A stretch of 64,000 nucleotides of DNA, from assembly GCA_037893225.1 (NCBI GenBank), contig JAZGUH010000327.1, positions 682,001-746,000 of the forward strand. The letters run 5' to 3'. The first letter of the stretch is position 1, and each line of letters starts with the position of its first letter. The notes beneath the pieces are model-generated. The model was not told the DNA's origin. It made no database searches and saw nothing but the letters and a program-made list of their open reading frames with translations. Source of the stretch: Hippasteria phrygiana (Eukaryota; Echinodermata; Asteroidea; Valvatida; Goniasteridae). This document shows, piece after piece, positions 1-11,533 of this stretch. A program made the translations under genes and the position numbers.

Positions 1-89
1 AGTTGAGTCAAAAATTCAAATAGCTTGAAATCCACTTCGAAGTTATTCTTTTATAAACACTGTCCCGAGAAGTTATTAAAAAAAGAATC

Positions 90-160
90 ACTCGAGTGGG
101 ACTTAAACCCACTACCTCCTGCTTTCTAGTGCAGTTGTCTAACCACTCGACCACCGAGCC
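90..160 (-). repeat. tRNA-Ser-like sequence, probably a tRNA-derived repeat
   Basis: Read on the minus strand, this has a pol III A box (TGGTCGAGTGG), an anticodon loop of the serine AGA type (CTAGAAA) and a B box (GGGTTTAAGTCCC) within a perfect 5-bp T stem (GTGGG/CCCAC). The acceptor stem pairs only partly, the closing pair of the anticodon stem is lost, and the long variable arm expected of a serine tRNA is missing. I therefore read it as a tRNA-derived repeat or decayed copy rather than a working tRNA gene. A SINE head is the main alternative. Confidence 0.5.
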
Positions 161-612
161 TGTCGGAGTCGGCCAGTTGGTTCAAATTTCATATAGCAGC
201 GGTTACCGCAACCAAACTGTTATATGTTGAATTTCGGAATTCCACACAGCCACAATTACATTTCTATAAAATCCAGTCACGGTTTCTAATAGTTTATTAC
301 TCTACATGTAAGTTCTATAGTCAGTGAGATTTCACACTTCAACGCATTTGGTTATCAATTAAGACTCTATAATCAATCTCAATTAAATCAGACTCGATAA
401 GCTTCCGATTCTATAATTAATCAAAATGTAACCTCCATTTCATAAATCACCATTTCACATGATCAGCATTCAGGAGCTTTTCTTCAGCGTCTCTATTCTG
501 AGGTTCCGGTTCAATGGTTACACTGAATGGTTTCTGGAATACACGGAACCGTCACAATACCGACTACTGCCTGACTACTGCCTGACACCGTAATCCTCTT
601 TGCACATATGAA

Positions 613-795
613 GCACGATATGGGGGAAAAGGGACCCCCCCCCCTCTCTTTTGTGTTGGTCATTGTGTTCGCGGAATCTCAGGAATTCTATTCAGAAATC
701 TAGGTGGATGTGTTAGATAACAATAATCTGGAGTGTGCTTAGGGTATAGGGATAAAAGGGGAGGGGTGGGGGTACCCTTTTCCCCCATATCGTGC
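613..795. mobile_element. MITE with about 22-bp inverted ends (GCACGATATGGGGGAAAAGG)
   Basis: The left end GCACGATATGGGGGAAAAGG is mirrored by the reverse complement at 776-795, with C-rich and G-rich runs just inside each end. The 183-bp body has no coding capacity. No clear target duplication is visible, so the superfamily is open. Confidence 0.6.
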
Positions 796-1639
796 AGGGT
801 ATCTCTTTGCAGTCATCATGAGTCATAGAATACAAAACAGTAGGGCCTACCCAAAATCCATGCAGTATTTTGTTCTATATGTAGACACTCAGCAGTGGGT
901 GTTTCAAAATGTACATAAAAGCATATGTGTCAATATACAGATTCAGGGTTGTTTTTGTTTTTTGTGTGGAAAATATCAATAAAAACATAACTCGGCCTCT
1001 CTGTCTCCAAAAGTGTTTGTACCTTCATTACTTTATGCATATTCTCACGTAAAAAATTAAACCAGTGGGTTCGCCAATGTTTTACTCCCAAACATGCCCG
1101 GGTGAGCGTGAAGACGACTTCGATCCGTCATGCTCATCAAAGCTCAATTCAAGCTGAAGAGGAGCCTAGCTAAATACCCTAAACTTTGGGTCTGGGGAGG
1201 TCCACTGTAGCAAGCAAAAAAACAAGGACAGCACATGTGAAAATGCTATGCATATAACCAATTCAATCTCTTTGTATAAATATATTGTAGTGGAAGAGTC
1301 CAATCGAATCGGCAAAAACTTTGTCGTATCTCTCGATGTTTACTACAGCCGAGAGCGAAAAGCAACCAATTTGCTTCTAATCAAATGATGGCATGGCTTA
1401 ACCTCGTCCAAGGACTTGTTTTATTTTCAGCCTGGTTTCCAATAGTATTAGATGAACAAAAAAAACACCAATTTTTTTCTGACCAACCGACCCGCTTTTC
1501 AAATGTGTACCTTTTTTTGGCCTTATAGAGTGTACATGTGGATAGATGTCGGGTATCGTTTGGTTACTGAAGTCATAACTACTCCTGCAAGTGTATCAGC
1601 TGATTGCACTGTTGATATCATCAGGTGCATTCTGAGGTT
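796..1639. other. No gene seen; AT-rich non-coding sequence
   Basis: I see no splice-bounded open frame, RNA fold or long repeat here. It may be intron of the plus-strand gene whose first visible exon starts at 2939. Confidence 0.5.
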
Positions 1640-1828
1640 CCAGTGTTAGTGTCAACACACACAAGTGTGTAAACACCTTCAATCGTGGACCTCCTATTGT
1701 CCCTCTTTTGTTTGTACTTTCACTTTTTCGGAAGGCCTCCCATATGTTTTGTACACGATTTTCAAACGTGGACCTTGACACAATCGTGGACCCTATAGTC
1801 CTCTTTGTTAAAGGTCCACGGTTTGAAT
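1640..1828. repeat. Dispersed repeat, 'cggaaggcctcccatatg' family
   Basis: This block contains ACACAAGTGTGTAAA, then CGGAAGGCCTCCCATATG, then AATCGTGGACC words. The same order of words recurs at about 43626-43795. Inside it, GTCCACG and CGTGGAC words face each other, so the unit is itself partly inverted. It is probably a MITE; the ends are not defined. Confidence 0.6.
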
Positions 1829-2938
1829 AGCTATGATACAAACTCATGTGCACACATACTCAGAGGTTGGACAAACTACTAACGCAATCAATTTTGATCT
1901 GCCATTATCCGCTTTTGATCAGCAATATTGCACAAACTATAGCCGTAACAAGCCATATCATCCAGACAGTTTAACAATTGTACATCCACTTTTGTCTGGA
2001 CATTTTGCAAATAATAATTTTAAAAAAGTCCAACTGTAATTTCAACCTCTGCATCATCTGGAATTCTAACTGCTGGTGCTTTGAACAAAAAGTTACATGT
2101 AGTATTACGTCGGACACCTTAAAAAAAAAAATCATTTTGTTGTCCCATCACGTATAGCCTGTGCCTAGGTATTTACAACATTTACAGGTAAATTTATTAC
2201 AGACTTTTGAGTATTTTAAATAAATCTACAGCATTGCACCTTCAAACTACTGTTTCTTATATTGCTACATTGTAGTTGGTGCAATAATGCAACTGCAAGT
2301 CCTCCAATAATGTACATTTCAGTAATTTTCAGACTAATGTCATGCTAATCAGGTGGCCCACAGAATATGATCAACACATCAATGTGTTTATGAAATAAAT
2401 TCAAACAAGACTCTGTTGCTGAAGAAATGTTTGAGTCACCCTCTGTGCGACTCATCAGTATCTTAAATCATTCATTTTCCATCGTTTCCAAAAAAGGAGT
2501 TGTTAATTTTCTTACTCCCGTATTCATAGTGGGTGTATATATGATCTTCAGTAACCAGTCGGACTTCAAATCCAGTTTGAGCTCAGTTACATGTAGTTCA
2601 GTTGAGTTGCAGATTCAGCTTGAGTTATAAGTTAAAATATTTAGTTGACAAGCACAGTATGTACAATTTCTCCATGCTAGTAAGAGGGAAATGCAAAAAG
2701 GAAACATGTACCTGCCTAAGGCTCTAACCTAAACAAAAATTAATATGAACTGTCACTCAGTGGGTTTGCTTGCATAAAGCTGTAGAAAGAACTAAAAACA
2801 ACCTGCCCAGTCATGTTGAGAACAGTTTCAGGTCACAACTAACATCACAGTAAGCACATAATTTCCAGTGTTTGACAATCAAGTAATTATATTTGTGATA
2901 TTCAACAGATTTTGTTTGTACTGTTTGTTTCTCTACAG
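1829..2938. other. No gene seen; probable intron upstream of the exon at 2939
   Basis: Short open frames occur, but none has convincing splice sites or family motifs. A pyrimidine-rich acceptor (tttgtttctctacag) closes the stretch at 2938, so at least its 3' end is probably intron. Confidence 0.5.
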
Positions 2939-4519
2939 AGATTTTCACACCAGAAGCATTTGAGCCAGCCGAAGCATATTGTGCATCATCGGAAGAGAAC
3001 CCCAAGGAAACCAGCCATGCTGTCCCTGTCCAAGCCAGTTAATGGCTTCCCAAGCTCCCTGTACAGCAAGGACTTGAAACCCAAGTTGACCAACCTACAC
3101 CTCAAGCATGGTTATACCTTCGACTCCGAGTCCTCATCAGGGAGTGGGAGTGACCTCCCTAGTTGCCCCTGGTTCAACCACCAGAGGGTGCAGACAGCTT
3201 CGCCGATCTTGGTGGAGCTGTACCCATCCGTTGCAGCCAAAACATGTAAGCAGGACACAGATGCCAGCTACATGTATCCCATAAGTCCTCTGAAGAAGAG
3301 TAAATTGACCCATAGTGGGTTTATCCCTCTGGACAGTTCCAAGGATAGAACCAAGGGCCAGAAAAACCCAGTCAAAGTTTTCTCTCCTTCCCCAGACAAA
3401 TCTCCATGGAAAATCAAAAAGCTCAGCAAGCAGCTGTTGATGCTGGCTGACTTCTCAAATAGTGAGGAAGAATTTGAACCATCTGATAAGCGTGTCATGC
3501 AGACGCGTTCCAAACAGAATTGGCAGAGTGGAGCATCACTTCGCAAATCTCAGATTCCAGGCTTACTGCGACCTCATAGAAAGGAAGATGTATCAGTTGG
3601 AGTGCCCATTCACATCAGGTTCCAAGATACCAAAAGTGGTGCTAGAAATGGGAAATCATTAGGAAGGCAAGGAAGTGACAAGGCTGAAGCTCCTAAAACT
3701 AACGGAACTGTCATTGCGGAATTTTGCCAAAAACAACGAAATATGATTGAGGCAGTTGTGGATGAGAGCTTTGTTGATGATGCCATTGTGTTCATCCGTG
3801 ACTTTGCCACTTTACACCGTGGTGCCCCAGAGGAGTACATGATGTACCTCTTAAAAGAAGTGCTGCTTGCTGACAATATTGAAGATTCCACCATCTTGAA
3901 TGCATATGAAGCCTTGATGCATATACAGCATTTGCATCCCACTGCTACCACTGGTTTGACCATCGACTGGGACTTGGTCACTACCATTGTCAAGAAGTTG
4001 GATCTTGAGACAAGATCAGAGCCTACTAATTCCCCGTGTCTAGGCCCCATTCTCGCCTTGCAGTTTATTGTAGTCATCATTGCTGATGATTTTCAAGTTG
4101 CCAGAAAAAACAACATTGGCAGGAAGTCCTATGCCCACAGCTTGCTGTCAGTAGACGTGTGCCTCGGGCATGTACGCAGTGTAATACAGTGGATATGCCG
4201 TACTGTTACCACCAAACTTAAACACAATCACACCAAAGCAGAACCCAAGCACCCTGCCCAGAGTGAAGATCGAAACGTTTGGCAATTTTTGCTACAGTTT
4301 ACCAAGGAGAGTGCAGAGCCCGAAACAGAAAAGCCCAGAGATTATTCAACACCAACTCCATGGTCAGAAGGTTACCTCACAGTGTTGCACCTCCTTGAGA
4401 AGCTGCTTCTGCTCAGCTGTGCGGTGGGCAAGAGCGACAGTGCTCTCAAGATTGCTGAGGAGTTTCTCTACCCATATCTCTATATTCCAAGCTTGGACCT
4501 GAGGAAAACATGTCTACAA
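2939..4519 (+). CDS. Unrecognised conserved-looking gene, first visible exon (527 codons)
   Basis: An open exon lies between a good acceptor (ctctacag, ending 2938) and a good donor (CAA|gtaaga at 4520). It is phase 0 at both ends. The first half (about residues 1-270 of the exon) is low-complexity, basic and serine/proline-rich with acidic patches such as SNSEEEFEPSD, which suggests a disordered nuclear protein. From about residue 275 onward it is amphipathic and leucine-rich (for example VDESFVDDAIVFIRDF, then WSEGYLTVLHLLEKLLLL), which suggests an alpha-helical repeat fold. The first coding exon may lie upstream: an in-frame ATG exists at 3017, but the acceptor argues that translation starts earlier. 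I considered the SLF2/SIMC1 (FAM178) family because of this layout, but the C-terminal exons do not match what I know of it. Existence as a coding exon is well supported; function is unknown. Confidence 0.8.
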
Positions 4520-4672
4520 GTAAGATACCACTCCCCCTCCCCCCCTCCCCCCTCCCCCCTCCCCCTTCTCCCCTTCTCCCCCTCTCCCCTTCTCCCCCTC
4601 TCCCCCTCTCCCCCTCCCCCACTCCCCTCCCCCACTCCCCTCCCCCACTCCCCTCCCCTTCCCCTCATTGTA
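4520..4672 (+). repeat. C/T-only polypyrimidine tract at the intron 5' end
   Basis: Starting within 15 bases of the donor at 4520, about 140 bases are almost pure pyrimidine on the plus strand, built from CCCCCT and CCCCTTCT words. Such homopurine-homopyrimidine tracts can form triplex (H-DNA) structures. An open frame runs through it only because it lacks A-containing stops. Confidence 0.85.
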
Positions 4673-5030
4673 TTTGGCTCACATTAACATTGTTTGTTGC
4701 AAATGTTGTGGGTTGCTGTGTTTGATTTGATTTTCCTTTTTGTTTGAGGTAGATGGTTTTGTTTGTTCGAGGTAGATGGTTTTGTTTGTTCAGATTTTGT
4801 TAGTGAGTACTGCATTTGCATGGCTGGTGCATGTATAAGTGTTCGTGTACAGGTAGTCCTGTGGGGCAGAAAACACAATAGAACAATAAGCCCCAGAGCG
4901 AAATCTTTAGAAATCTATCTTCCCCAGAGGGAAAAACGCTATGGAGTTTGAGATTTCAATAGGAACAAAGGAAAACAAAAGAAGGGGAACAAAGGTCTTC
5001 CCCCATAAGTATGTGTGTGTAAGGCTGCGT
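4673..5030. other. No feature seen; intron of the plus-strand gene
   Basis: Apart from a direct repeat of the words TTTGTTTGTTCGAGGTAGA near 4745-4790, nothing is recognisable. Confidence 0.5.
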
Positions 5031-5430
5031 GTACAGGGTCTGTAAATACTTGCGAGGACAAGAGGAAAAAGGAACTACAAAAGAACCTTTCAGTCCTCGC
5101 AAGTCATGTCTTTTGTTGAAATCGGTCCTCGCACGTAGAAATAGTGCTTAGTCTATGGGGTTGGGTTATATTAAAGGAACAATAGGAAACACAAAGCATT
5201 GTCCTCGCAAGTATTGGGAAAGTACGACTGGGTGTACGTGCACTGTATATATCTCCGAGGACAAGAGGAGAAAGGAAACACAAAGAAACCTTTCAGTCCT
5301 CGAACGTAGAGTCTTTTGTTGAAATCGGTCCTCGAACGTAAGGATACGTGCTTAGTCTATGGGGTTTGGTTATATCAAGGGAACAAAAGGAAACACAAAG
5401 CTTTGTCCTCGGACGTATTAGGGAAGTACG
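5031..5430. repeat. Tandem duplication, about 203-bp unit with GTCCTCG words
   Basis: Two diverged copies of about 200 bp lie head to tail. For example, CTTTTGTTGAAATCGGTCCT occurs at 5110 and again at 5313. Within each copy the word GTCCTCG (or its complement CGAGGAC) recurs in both orientations at the sides of short AAAGGAA blocks. The intron position and lack of coding potential suggest a repeat-derived element. Confidence 0.75.
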
Positions 5431-6059
5431 ACCATGTGTGCACACTCGTGTTTCTATTTTCCGTACTCTCTGTGTGTGTGTCTTTGTATTATTTAGTATT
5501 ATTGACTGCAAATATAATATGCATGAGTTATCCATCTTGAATGATGCACATTGTGATAAGAATTCATCTTACAAGTTTACACTTTAAACATAATGTACAT
5601 GTACATACACTGAAGCAAAAGCAGTATATAGCAGACGCATCGGCAAACAGTGTGTCAAAGAAGGGAAAGAGACTGAGACACTTCGTATTTGAATCACAAT
5701 CTCTAGCCACACAGTCATCTACGATTTGAAGATATTACTACCATTTCAGATGGGACAAATGTGACTTTTAAAATTAATACATGTAGATTTGAAAAGAACA
5801 TTAAAATAAATGTATCTGTTATATATCTTGGACCTGAAAGTATACTATATGATGTATGGTTTCTGAGATAGAATTGTTTAAAAACTTGTCCTTTTTTAAC
5901 AAGTTTGGAAAGTCCTATTACATGGAAGCAAGCTTTAAAAATCAGAAAATGTACATGACATCTGTTTAGTATTTAAAGGTCCTTACTGCAGTGTTACATG
6001 CACAAAATCCAAACGAATGAAACTGAATAAGGGCACGGCAGAAACAATCAAAGAAAGAA
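5431..6059. other. No feature seen; intron sequence
   Basis: AT-rich sequence with several ACATGTA words. No coding exon, RNA or paired repeat could be supported. Confidence 0.5.
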
Positions 6060-6300
6060 CAAAGGTGAAACCAGCAATTATATTTGTCAAACAATCCACA
6101 AGGGAAACTGACAAGGTAAATCTGAATACATTTTCAAAGTGAACAAAGAAACTGGCAGGAACGGGATTCGAACCTGCGACCTCCGGGTTACCGTACCGGG
6201 TTACCGTACCGGGTTACCGTACCGTACTGTACCGTACTGTACCGTACCGGTTTGAATCCCGCTCCTCCCAGTTTCTTTGTTCACTTTGAAAATTATATTT
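6060..6300. mobile_element. Foldback element with tRNA-like inverted ends, copy 1
   Basis: The left arm (about 6128-6185) carries TTTTCAAAGTGAACAAAGAA then a B-box-like GGGATTCGAACC. The right arm is its inverse complement, with GGTTTGAATCCC then AGTTTCTTTGTTCACTTTGA. The centre is a short tandem array of CCGGGTTACCGTA and CCGTACTGTA words. The outer flank (caatccacaagggaaactga) also occurs beside the second copy at 44850-45260. The A box seen in the second copy has been replaced by the tandem array here. Confidence 0.75.
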
Positions 6301-6518
6301 GAGCAGAAACTTTAATATTTACAGAATGAGTATATGAAAAAATAATGGTCAACTTTCAAATAAATAACTACATCACAAATGTAAGGAAATACATAGTATT
6401 CGTCAAACAATCCATAGTACTTTAACTTAAATTCAATGGTGAGGGAATTTCATGAGAATACCAGGCTCTTGATGAGTGAGCAGAGCAGGCAGTGGGCGTG
6501 GCTGGTGCGAGAGATTGT

Positions 6519-6817
6519 CAGTGTTGTAGTCAAGACCAGCACAAGACCAGCACAAGACCAGCACAAGACCAGCACAAGACCAGCACAAGACCAGCACAAG
6601 ACCAGCACAAGACCAGCACAAGACCAGCACAAGACCAGCACAAGACCAGCACAAGACCAGCACAAGACCAGCACAAGACCAGCACAAGACCAGCACAAGA
6701 CCAGCAGTGTTAATCCAAGTCTTAGCTATGCAAGTGAACTGTAACAAAAGCATTCCTTTGTCATGGTTTATACCTGGTCTTGTGCCTGGTCTTGAAATGG
6801 TCTCGACTACAACACTG
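6519..6817. mobile_element. hAT-type MITE with internal 11-bp minisatellite; 8-bp TSD gagattgt
   Basis: The ends are CAGTGTTGTAGTC and its complement GACTACAACACTG, and the 8 bp GAGATTGT lies directly on both sides (6511-6518 and 6818-6825). This is the target duplication size of hAT elements. The left arm holds about 15 tandem copies of ACAAGACCAGC; the right arm has only two diverged copies of the complement. The centre shares 'aaaagcattcctttgtcatgg' words with relatives at 20615, 21165 and 39409. Long open frames through the array are artefacts of the repeat. Confidence 0.9.
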
Positions 6818-7099
6818 GAGATTGTAGTAGACGTCGCTGTGTGCTGGGCGGTCCAGTGTTTGCCATCTATTGTGAGCACTGGACCAGTCTGGTCCATACT
6901 ATCTAAGAAGTGTACTGATACTGGTTTGCTGTACAGGCCATCTAGGAAGTGCCCCGATACCAGTCTGGTAAACGGGCTGTCAAGTCAGAGCTTTGGGCCG
7001 GCTTGGCCCAGGAGACATTGAAGGAGAACACAGCAGGATAAAGTGAACTGAAGGATAGCTCACTGCTTGATGATAGTCAAGACTGACTACCATAGCACT

Positions 7100-8687
7100 A
7101 TGGCTGCGTTCAGACACCATTTTAAATTCCCTTAAAACACTAGTTGAACTCAATTTGGTTAAAAGTTTTAGCTAAAACGGTGTCTGAACGCTTTTACAGT
7201 TGCACCGAATCGGTTTTATCTCGCCGCTAAAACGGTGATTTAGAACACCTCGGAGGGAGGGTTTAGCTAAAACCAGAACAGTTTTATCTTTTAAAACGAT
7301 GTCTAAACGGTTTTAGCTAAAACGCTTTCTGTTTTAGCTAGCGCGGTTGACCTGGTGTTACGTAACACCTTTTGTGGCGCGCCTTTTGCTGTGTAAACAA
7401 TCGCAGTTGTCAGTGCATGTCCTATATATACACAGCATGCACACATGCACGCGACACGCCAAAATACGCAGCGCTAGCGTGGGCAATCTTTGCATTTTTT
7501 TAAGTGGTTGTTGATTTTTTTTCTTCAAAACTGATTACCATTGTACCATGGTTTTTGGAAGCGACTGTTTGCTGAATCGCTATAATTATTCGAACAAGAA
7601 TCTCTCGTGACAGCGCCATGTTGTTGACAGTAATGCATGTAAGTTTGGGCCAAAAAGAAATAATGTTCGACATAAAATTTTTCCCCACGGAAAACATGCA
7701 AAATCTAAATCAGACCTCATCTTTGCGGCGCTATCAACAGAAAAACAGTTGAAAACATTGAGGAGCGTACGCTGAAAAAACCTAGCATTTCCATCGAAAT
7801 AGTCGCTAAATATGTTTGTTTTTTTCTTAGTTCCATTTGTGTATTTTGTTTACGTGTAAGATCAACATTTTGCAGCTTAATAATCGTTTCGGAATAAGGC
7901 CTACATCATGTGCTTTCCATAATTTGACGAGTCACGTAATCGCTGCTGTGATCACTGGTAAACAAAATTACCACTGCATTCCCAATCGCCCGCGAAGTAC
8001 CAGGTCATTCATAAAAAAGACGCATGCGCGTACAAGTACTGGAACCGTTTGGTGTCGCGACACTACCGCATTAAACAGGGGGTAGCTTAAAAGTTGGAAC
8101 ATTGCAAAATTTATAGCAACAACATTTACAGGAATATTTTGAATATTTTTCTGTAATTTTTCCGATCTTTTGCCGATCCACATGTCTGAACATTAAAAGA
8201 TAATGTCATTCAAACCATGCCCATTGCCAACGTGCTAGCATGCATTATGCAGTAGCCCTGTTCACGACTTCGCTTTACATTTGTATAAAATATCGCGTGA
8301 AGGGGTCGTAGGAACTGGAAAATAGGACCAACTTGCAAATCAAATGACGGTACAGTCTTTCAGTCCGCACGTGCTCAACCACAAGGGAATACCCAAGATG
8401 AGAAATAGCTTGCTCAAGTTTCCACAAAACTCCCATATGCGTACGTACGTACGCATCTCATAGACACAATTTTATGATGTTCACACGAACTAGCGCGCGC
8501 TTTATGTAAATGAGCGGAAGTTCTACGTGACCTCAAAACGGAGATAAAACCACTTCAAGTTGAACGCGCTACACTTAAAACGATGTCTGAACCCTTGGTG
8601 CGTTTTAATTTTACGACCGGCCACCCATGGTGAGCGACCGTTTTAACTTTTACCGTTTTAACTAAAACGATGTCTGAACGTAGCCAT
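7100..8687. mobile_element. 1.6-kb DNA transposon, non-autonomous, ends ATGGCTRCGTTCAGACA
   Basis: The left end ATGGCTGCGTTCAGACACC is matched by the complement of 8667-8687. Just inside both ends are several copies of GTTTTAGCTAAAACG followed by TGTCTGAACG, which act as subterminal repeats. No transposase motif could be read in the interior. A PIF/Harbinger or similar origin is possible, but no target duplication is clear. Confidence 0.75.
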
Positions 8688-8843
8688 GGTTTGGCTGATA
8701 AAGTGGATGGAGCGACACCCTCAAAGCAATGAAGGAGAATTAGACAAAGCCTCCAACTGACCCATGGTGGTAGTGTAGAGGGTGTGTACATGTAGCAACA
8801 TGGTTCGAGCATAGGTGGCGGAACAGGAGGAGCCAGGGGAGCA

Positions 8844-8982
8844 TTTCCCCCACCCCCCCCCCACTTGGGAGGGAATTCCCCCATCCCCCATCCCCCCCCC
8901 ATCCCCCCCCCATCCCCCCCATCCCCACCCCATCCCCAACCCCCCCCCCCCCCCCCCCCCTCATCCCCCCCATCCCCCCCAC
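8844..8982 (+). repeat. C-rich simple repeat (CCCCCCAT)n
   Basis: A run of CCCCCCAT and CCCCACCC words includes about 20 uninterrupted C residues near 8941-8960. The complementary strand is G-rich and could form quadruplex structures. Confidence 0.9.
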
Positions 8983-9918
8983 TTTAGGCAGTTCCGCACA
9001 AGAAAAACATACAAGGCCGGTACCAGTGCTGCTTTTTGGCCCCCACTTTCAAAAGTGTTCCGCCGTTTTTTGGTTCAAGCCCAACCTTATTTGCTCATCA
9101 AGCCCAGCATTATTTGCCCATCAAGCCCCAACAACAATACACTGGGTGGCGATAACTGCCATAAGGTGCATTGTACCAATAAAAGACATTTTGTCTACTG
9201 CATACTCTACATGCATGTGGCCCAAATTACAATTTCTGTAAAATCCCCATTTGTAACAGCATTCACATCAATTTTTGCAAATGGGCCTTTCCACAGTAAA
9301 GGGGTACAAAAGTGTGACATGGGATTAGCAAATGAAGCAGGATAATAATATCCAGTTGTTTGTCCTCTTTTCCACTTGTACATTCCCACCCCATCGTTGA
9401 GGATTGTGCTCGCCAAGAATTTAAAACTTTCCAGGCAAATTTTACACGATATGTATGCTCAGAATGCTACGTATGTAACATGGACAGGAAGTATGTTAAT
9501 ATTGATAGAAAGTTATAATTACAATAAATGTCTTCATCAAATATTGTGTCTTTTTATTCTTATCCCTACAGCATTGTTACCTGTAAAAACCAAGACAATC
9601 TACTGTATATTTCAGATGTTACAGGTTATTATGTACAGAATATTACGTACGTAACGTGGACAGAAATTTCTGTTCATGTTACGTACGTTACCTATAAGTG
9701 TCTTAAAGACCAACAAAATTGTGTTTATTGTGGCTCTCAGCACTCCTAAATGGGTTATTAATATGAATAAGATGACATTTGGGTAAATTCATGCACATGA
9801 TAATTACGGTAGTGTCCTGTCAATTTGTAGTAAAAATTCTGTCTTTGTTACATATGTAATTATTTACGACGACCCCTGTAATTTCTAAAGTACAGAAAAA
9901 GTCCTCTATATTTGTTCA
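8983..9918. other. No gene seen; intron sequence with ACGTACGTAAC words
   Basis: Between 9460 and 9700 the words ACGTAACATGGACAG and TACGTACGTAACGTGGACAG recur in both orientations, with two ATGTTAC-type inverted pieces. This may be a decayed MITE. Nothing else is recognisable. Confidence 0.45.
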
Positions 9919-10145
9919 TTAACCACTTGGGCACGGTATTTTTACGGGAGACGTCGGGGTGTTGCAGTGGTTCTGGCAGCCAAATCGAACCGCTACAATG
10001 TGTTTGTGCAGCTATTAAGCATGACATAAACAATAATCCAACAATGGATTGAAACTGCACAAACGGCGGCCAGTGGCGTCATCCGGCCTGGTGGCACATT
10101 TTTTTTTTGGACGCCATATGGCGTCATCCATACGCAAGGGGTTAA
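9919..10145. mobile_element. piggyBac-like MITE, copy 1 (TTAA both ends)
   Basis: The element is bounded by TTAA on both sides, with ends AACCACTTGGGCACGG and CGCAAGGGGTTAA. The interior contains AATCCAACAATGGATTGAAA and a GCGTCATCCGGCCTGG block shared by all family members. TTAA duplication is typical of piggyBac; Kolobok elements also use it. Confidence 0.8.
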
Positions 10146-10958
10146 GGCCTCGGGAATGTACAGGAAACCAAACAAAATATCTTGTTTTGCTGTACCCTTC
10201 AGTGTCCCCCCCCCCCCCCACCCAAATCCAAAATTTGCAGTCAATTGTACCCCACTAGTGTGGAAATGCCCAAATACATGTAGTCATGTACCATCAGCCA
10301 GATTCTTAGCATGAAAGAAATATTGAAGCTACATATGTAGCAACATTTCTCCAAATACAACTGTACATGTACATGTACCTGCCCAATTTGAAGGTTTAAA
10401 GCAACTTTTGTCAATAAGAACTTTTTGCAATTTGTCCATAAAGGACCTTATAGTATTGGGCTGACAATAAGTGAAGTTTCCAACTAATACTTACATGTAG
10501 GTTTTAATTGGGAAAAAAAACATTTGTTCTTGTACAAAAGCAAAATAATATAAAAATCAAAATGACATAAATGATGTCAAGTTTCAAGCTGAGTGGCTAG
10601 GCACATGTGACGCACATTAACAAAGCAGGCCGTATACCCATTTGACTTAGTCTCCACAAAACAGCGTTTAATTTGTAATGCTTTCATTTTCTATTATGCA
10701 TGTAATAATCTATCCAATCGGTGAATTGCTCTTGTAATTTTTGATGCAGGTTTACGAAAACTAATGAATTTTTCAAAATGAAATGTCAAACCAGGTAATT
10801 CAAGAAAACTTATAAATATTCAGGAGATCAAATGAGATCAGTTCCATTGTGTCCCTCTGCTGGGCACAGTATGATCTCATCCTGTAGAAGAAGACATTTA
10901 CTCCCTCCTGAAACCCAGTACATGTACAATGAACAATGAATGAGCTACATGTACGCTT
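10146..10958. other. No gene seen; intron sequence
   Basis: It contains a C run at 10207-10220 and a TACATGTACATGTACC tract at 10363-10380. No supported exon, RNA or paired repeat was found. Confidence 0.5.
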
Positions 10959-11232
10959 GCTGGGCCGATATTATGGAACAAACTTCCTCAAAATATTCGT
11001 GACTGCTCCACCCTGCAAGAGTTCAAATGTGCTCTGAAGACCCACCTCTTTCAAATTGCATTCCAGTAGCTCATTTATTTGATTGTCAAGCTAATTGTGT
11101 TATTGTAATGTCCATGTTTTGATTATTTGTATCTTTGTTCCCTTTGTTTTTGTTCTGTGCGCCTTGAGCATCTCATTAAGGTGGATAATGGCGCATTATA
11201 AATTGCCTATATTATTATTATTATTATTATTG
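10959..11232 (+). mobile_element. 3' end of a non-LTR retrotransposon (LINE), 5' truncated
   Basis: A 36-codon open stretch ending with TAG at 11067-11069 reads AGPILWNKLPQNIRDC, then STLQEFKCALKTHLFQIAFQ. The pattern W-N-x-L-P, 10-12 residues, FK..LK.HLF is the typical C-terminus of CR1/L2-like LINE reverse transcriptase ORFs. It is followed by a 3' UTR with GCGCCTTGAGC and GGCGCATTATAAAT, and a tail of ATT repeats (11209-11231). The rest of the element is missing, as expected for 5'-truncated insertions. Confidence 0.85.
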
Positions 11233-11533
11233 CTCTAAATGATGAAAACAACAATGTTAACTTGAAGCTTTTGTCGTGTTATTGTGCACACATTACATTG
11301 CCACAAAAAACATGCCTTCTCTAGACTCTATACAGTTGTACATTCACCATTATACAACACCTGAATAAATTCCAGCCATCCGATTGGTGGAGAGTCGATC
11401 ACGTGCATTGAATTATTCGACCCATCACACGACGCGAACCCGCACCGCCCAAAACGTTCCATCACATGGTTCTATCAAACGGTGCGCGCGCATTGATAGA
11501 ACCAAAATAATTTTTTCTAATTTCACGGTCACT

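Noticed and set aside
90..160. Functional tRNA-Ser(AGA)
   Set aside because: The long variable arm is missing and the anticodon stem is defective.
2939..4519. Assignment of the plus-strand gene to SLF2/SIMC1 (FAM178)
   Set aside because: The layout fits loosely, but the C-terminal exons do not match what I recall of that family, so I left it unnamed.
4480..4725. Glycine/arginine- or proline-rich open frames after the exon at 4519
   Set aside because: They translate the C/T-only tract that begins the intron; the donor at 4520 ends the coding sequence.
6433..6897. Long open frames in several frames on both strands across the ACAAGACCAGC array
   Set aside because: They exist only because the tandem repeat lacks stops. 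The stretch is a hAT MITE with clear ends and target duplication.
8815..9345. Proline-rich 176-codon open frame
   Set aside because: Its proline part is the CCCCCCAT simple repeat, and there is no independent coding signal on either side.
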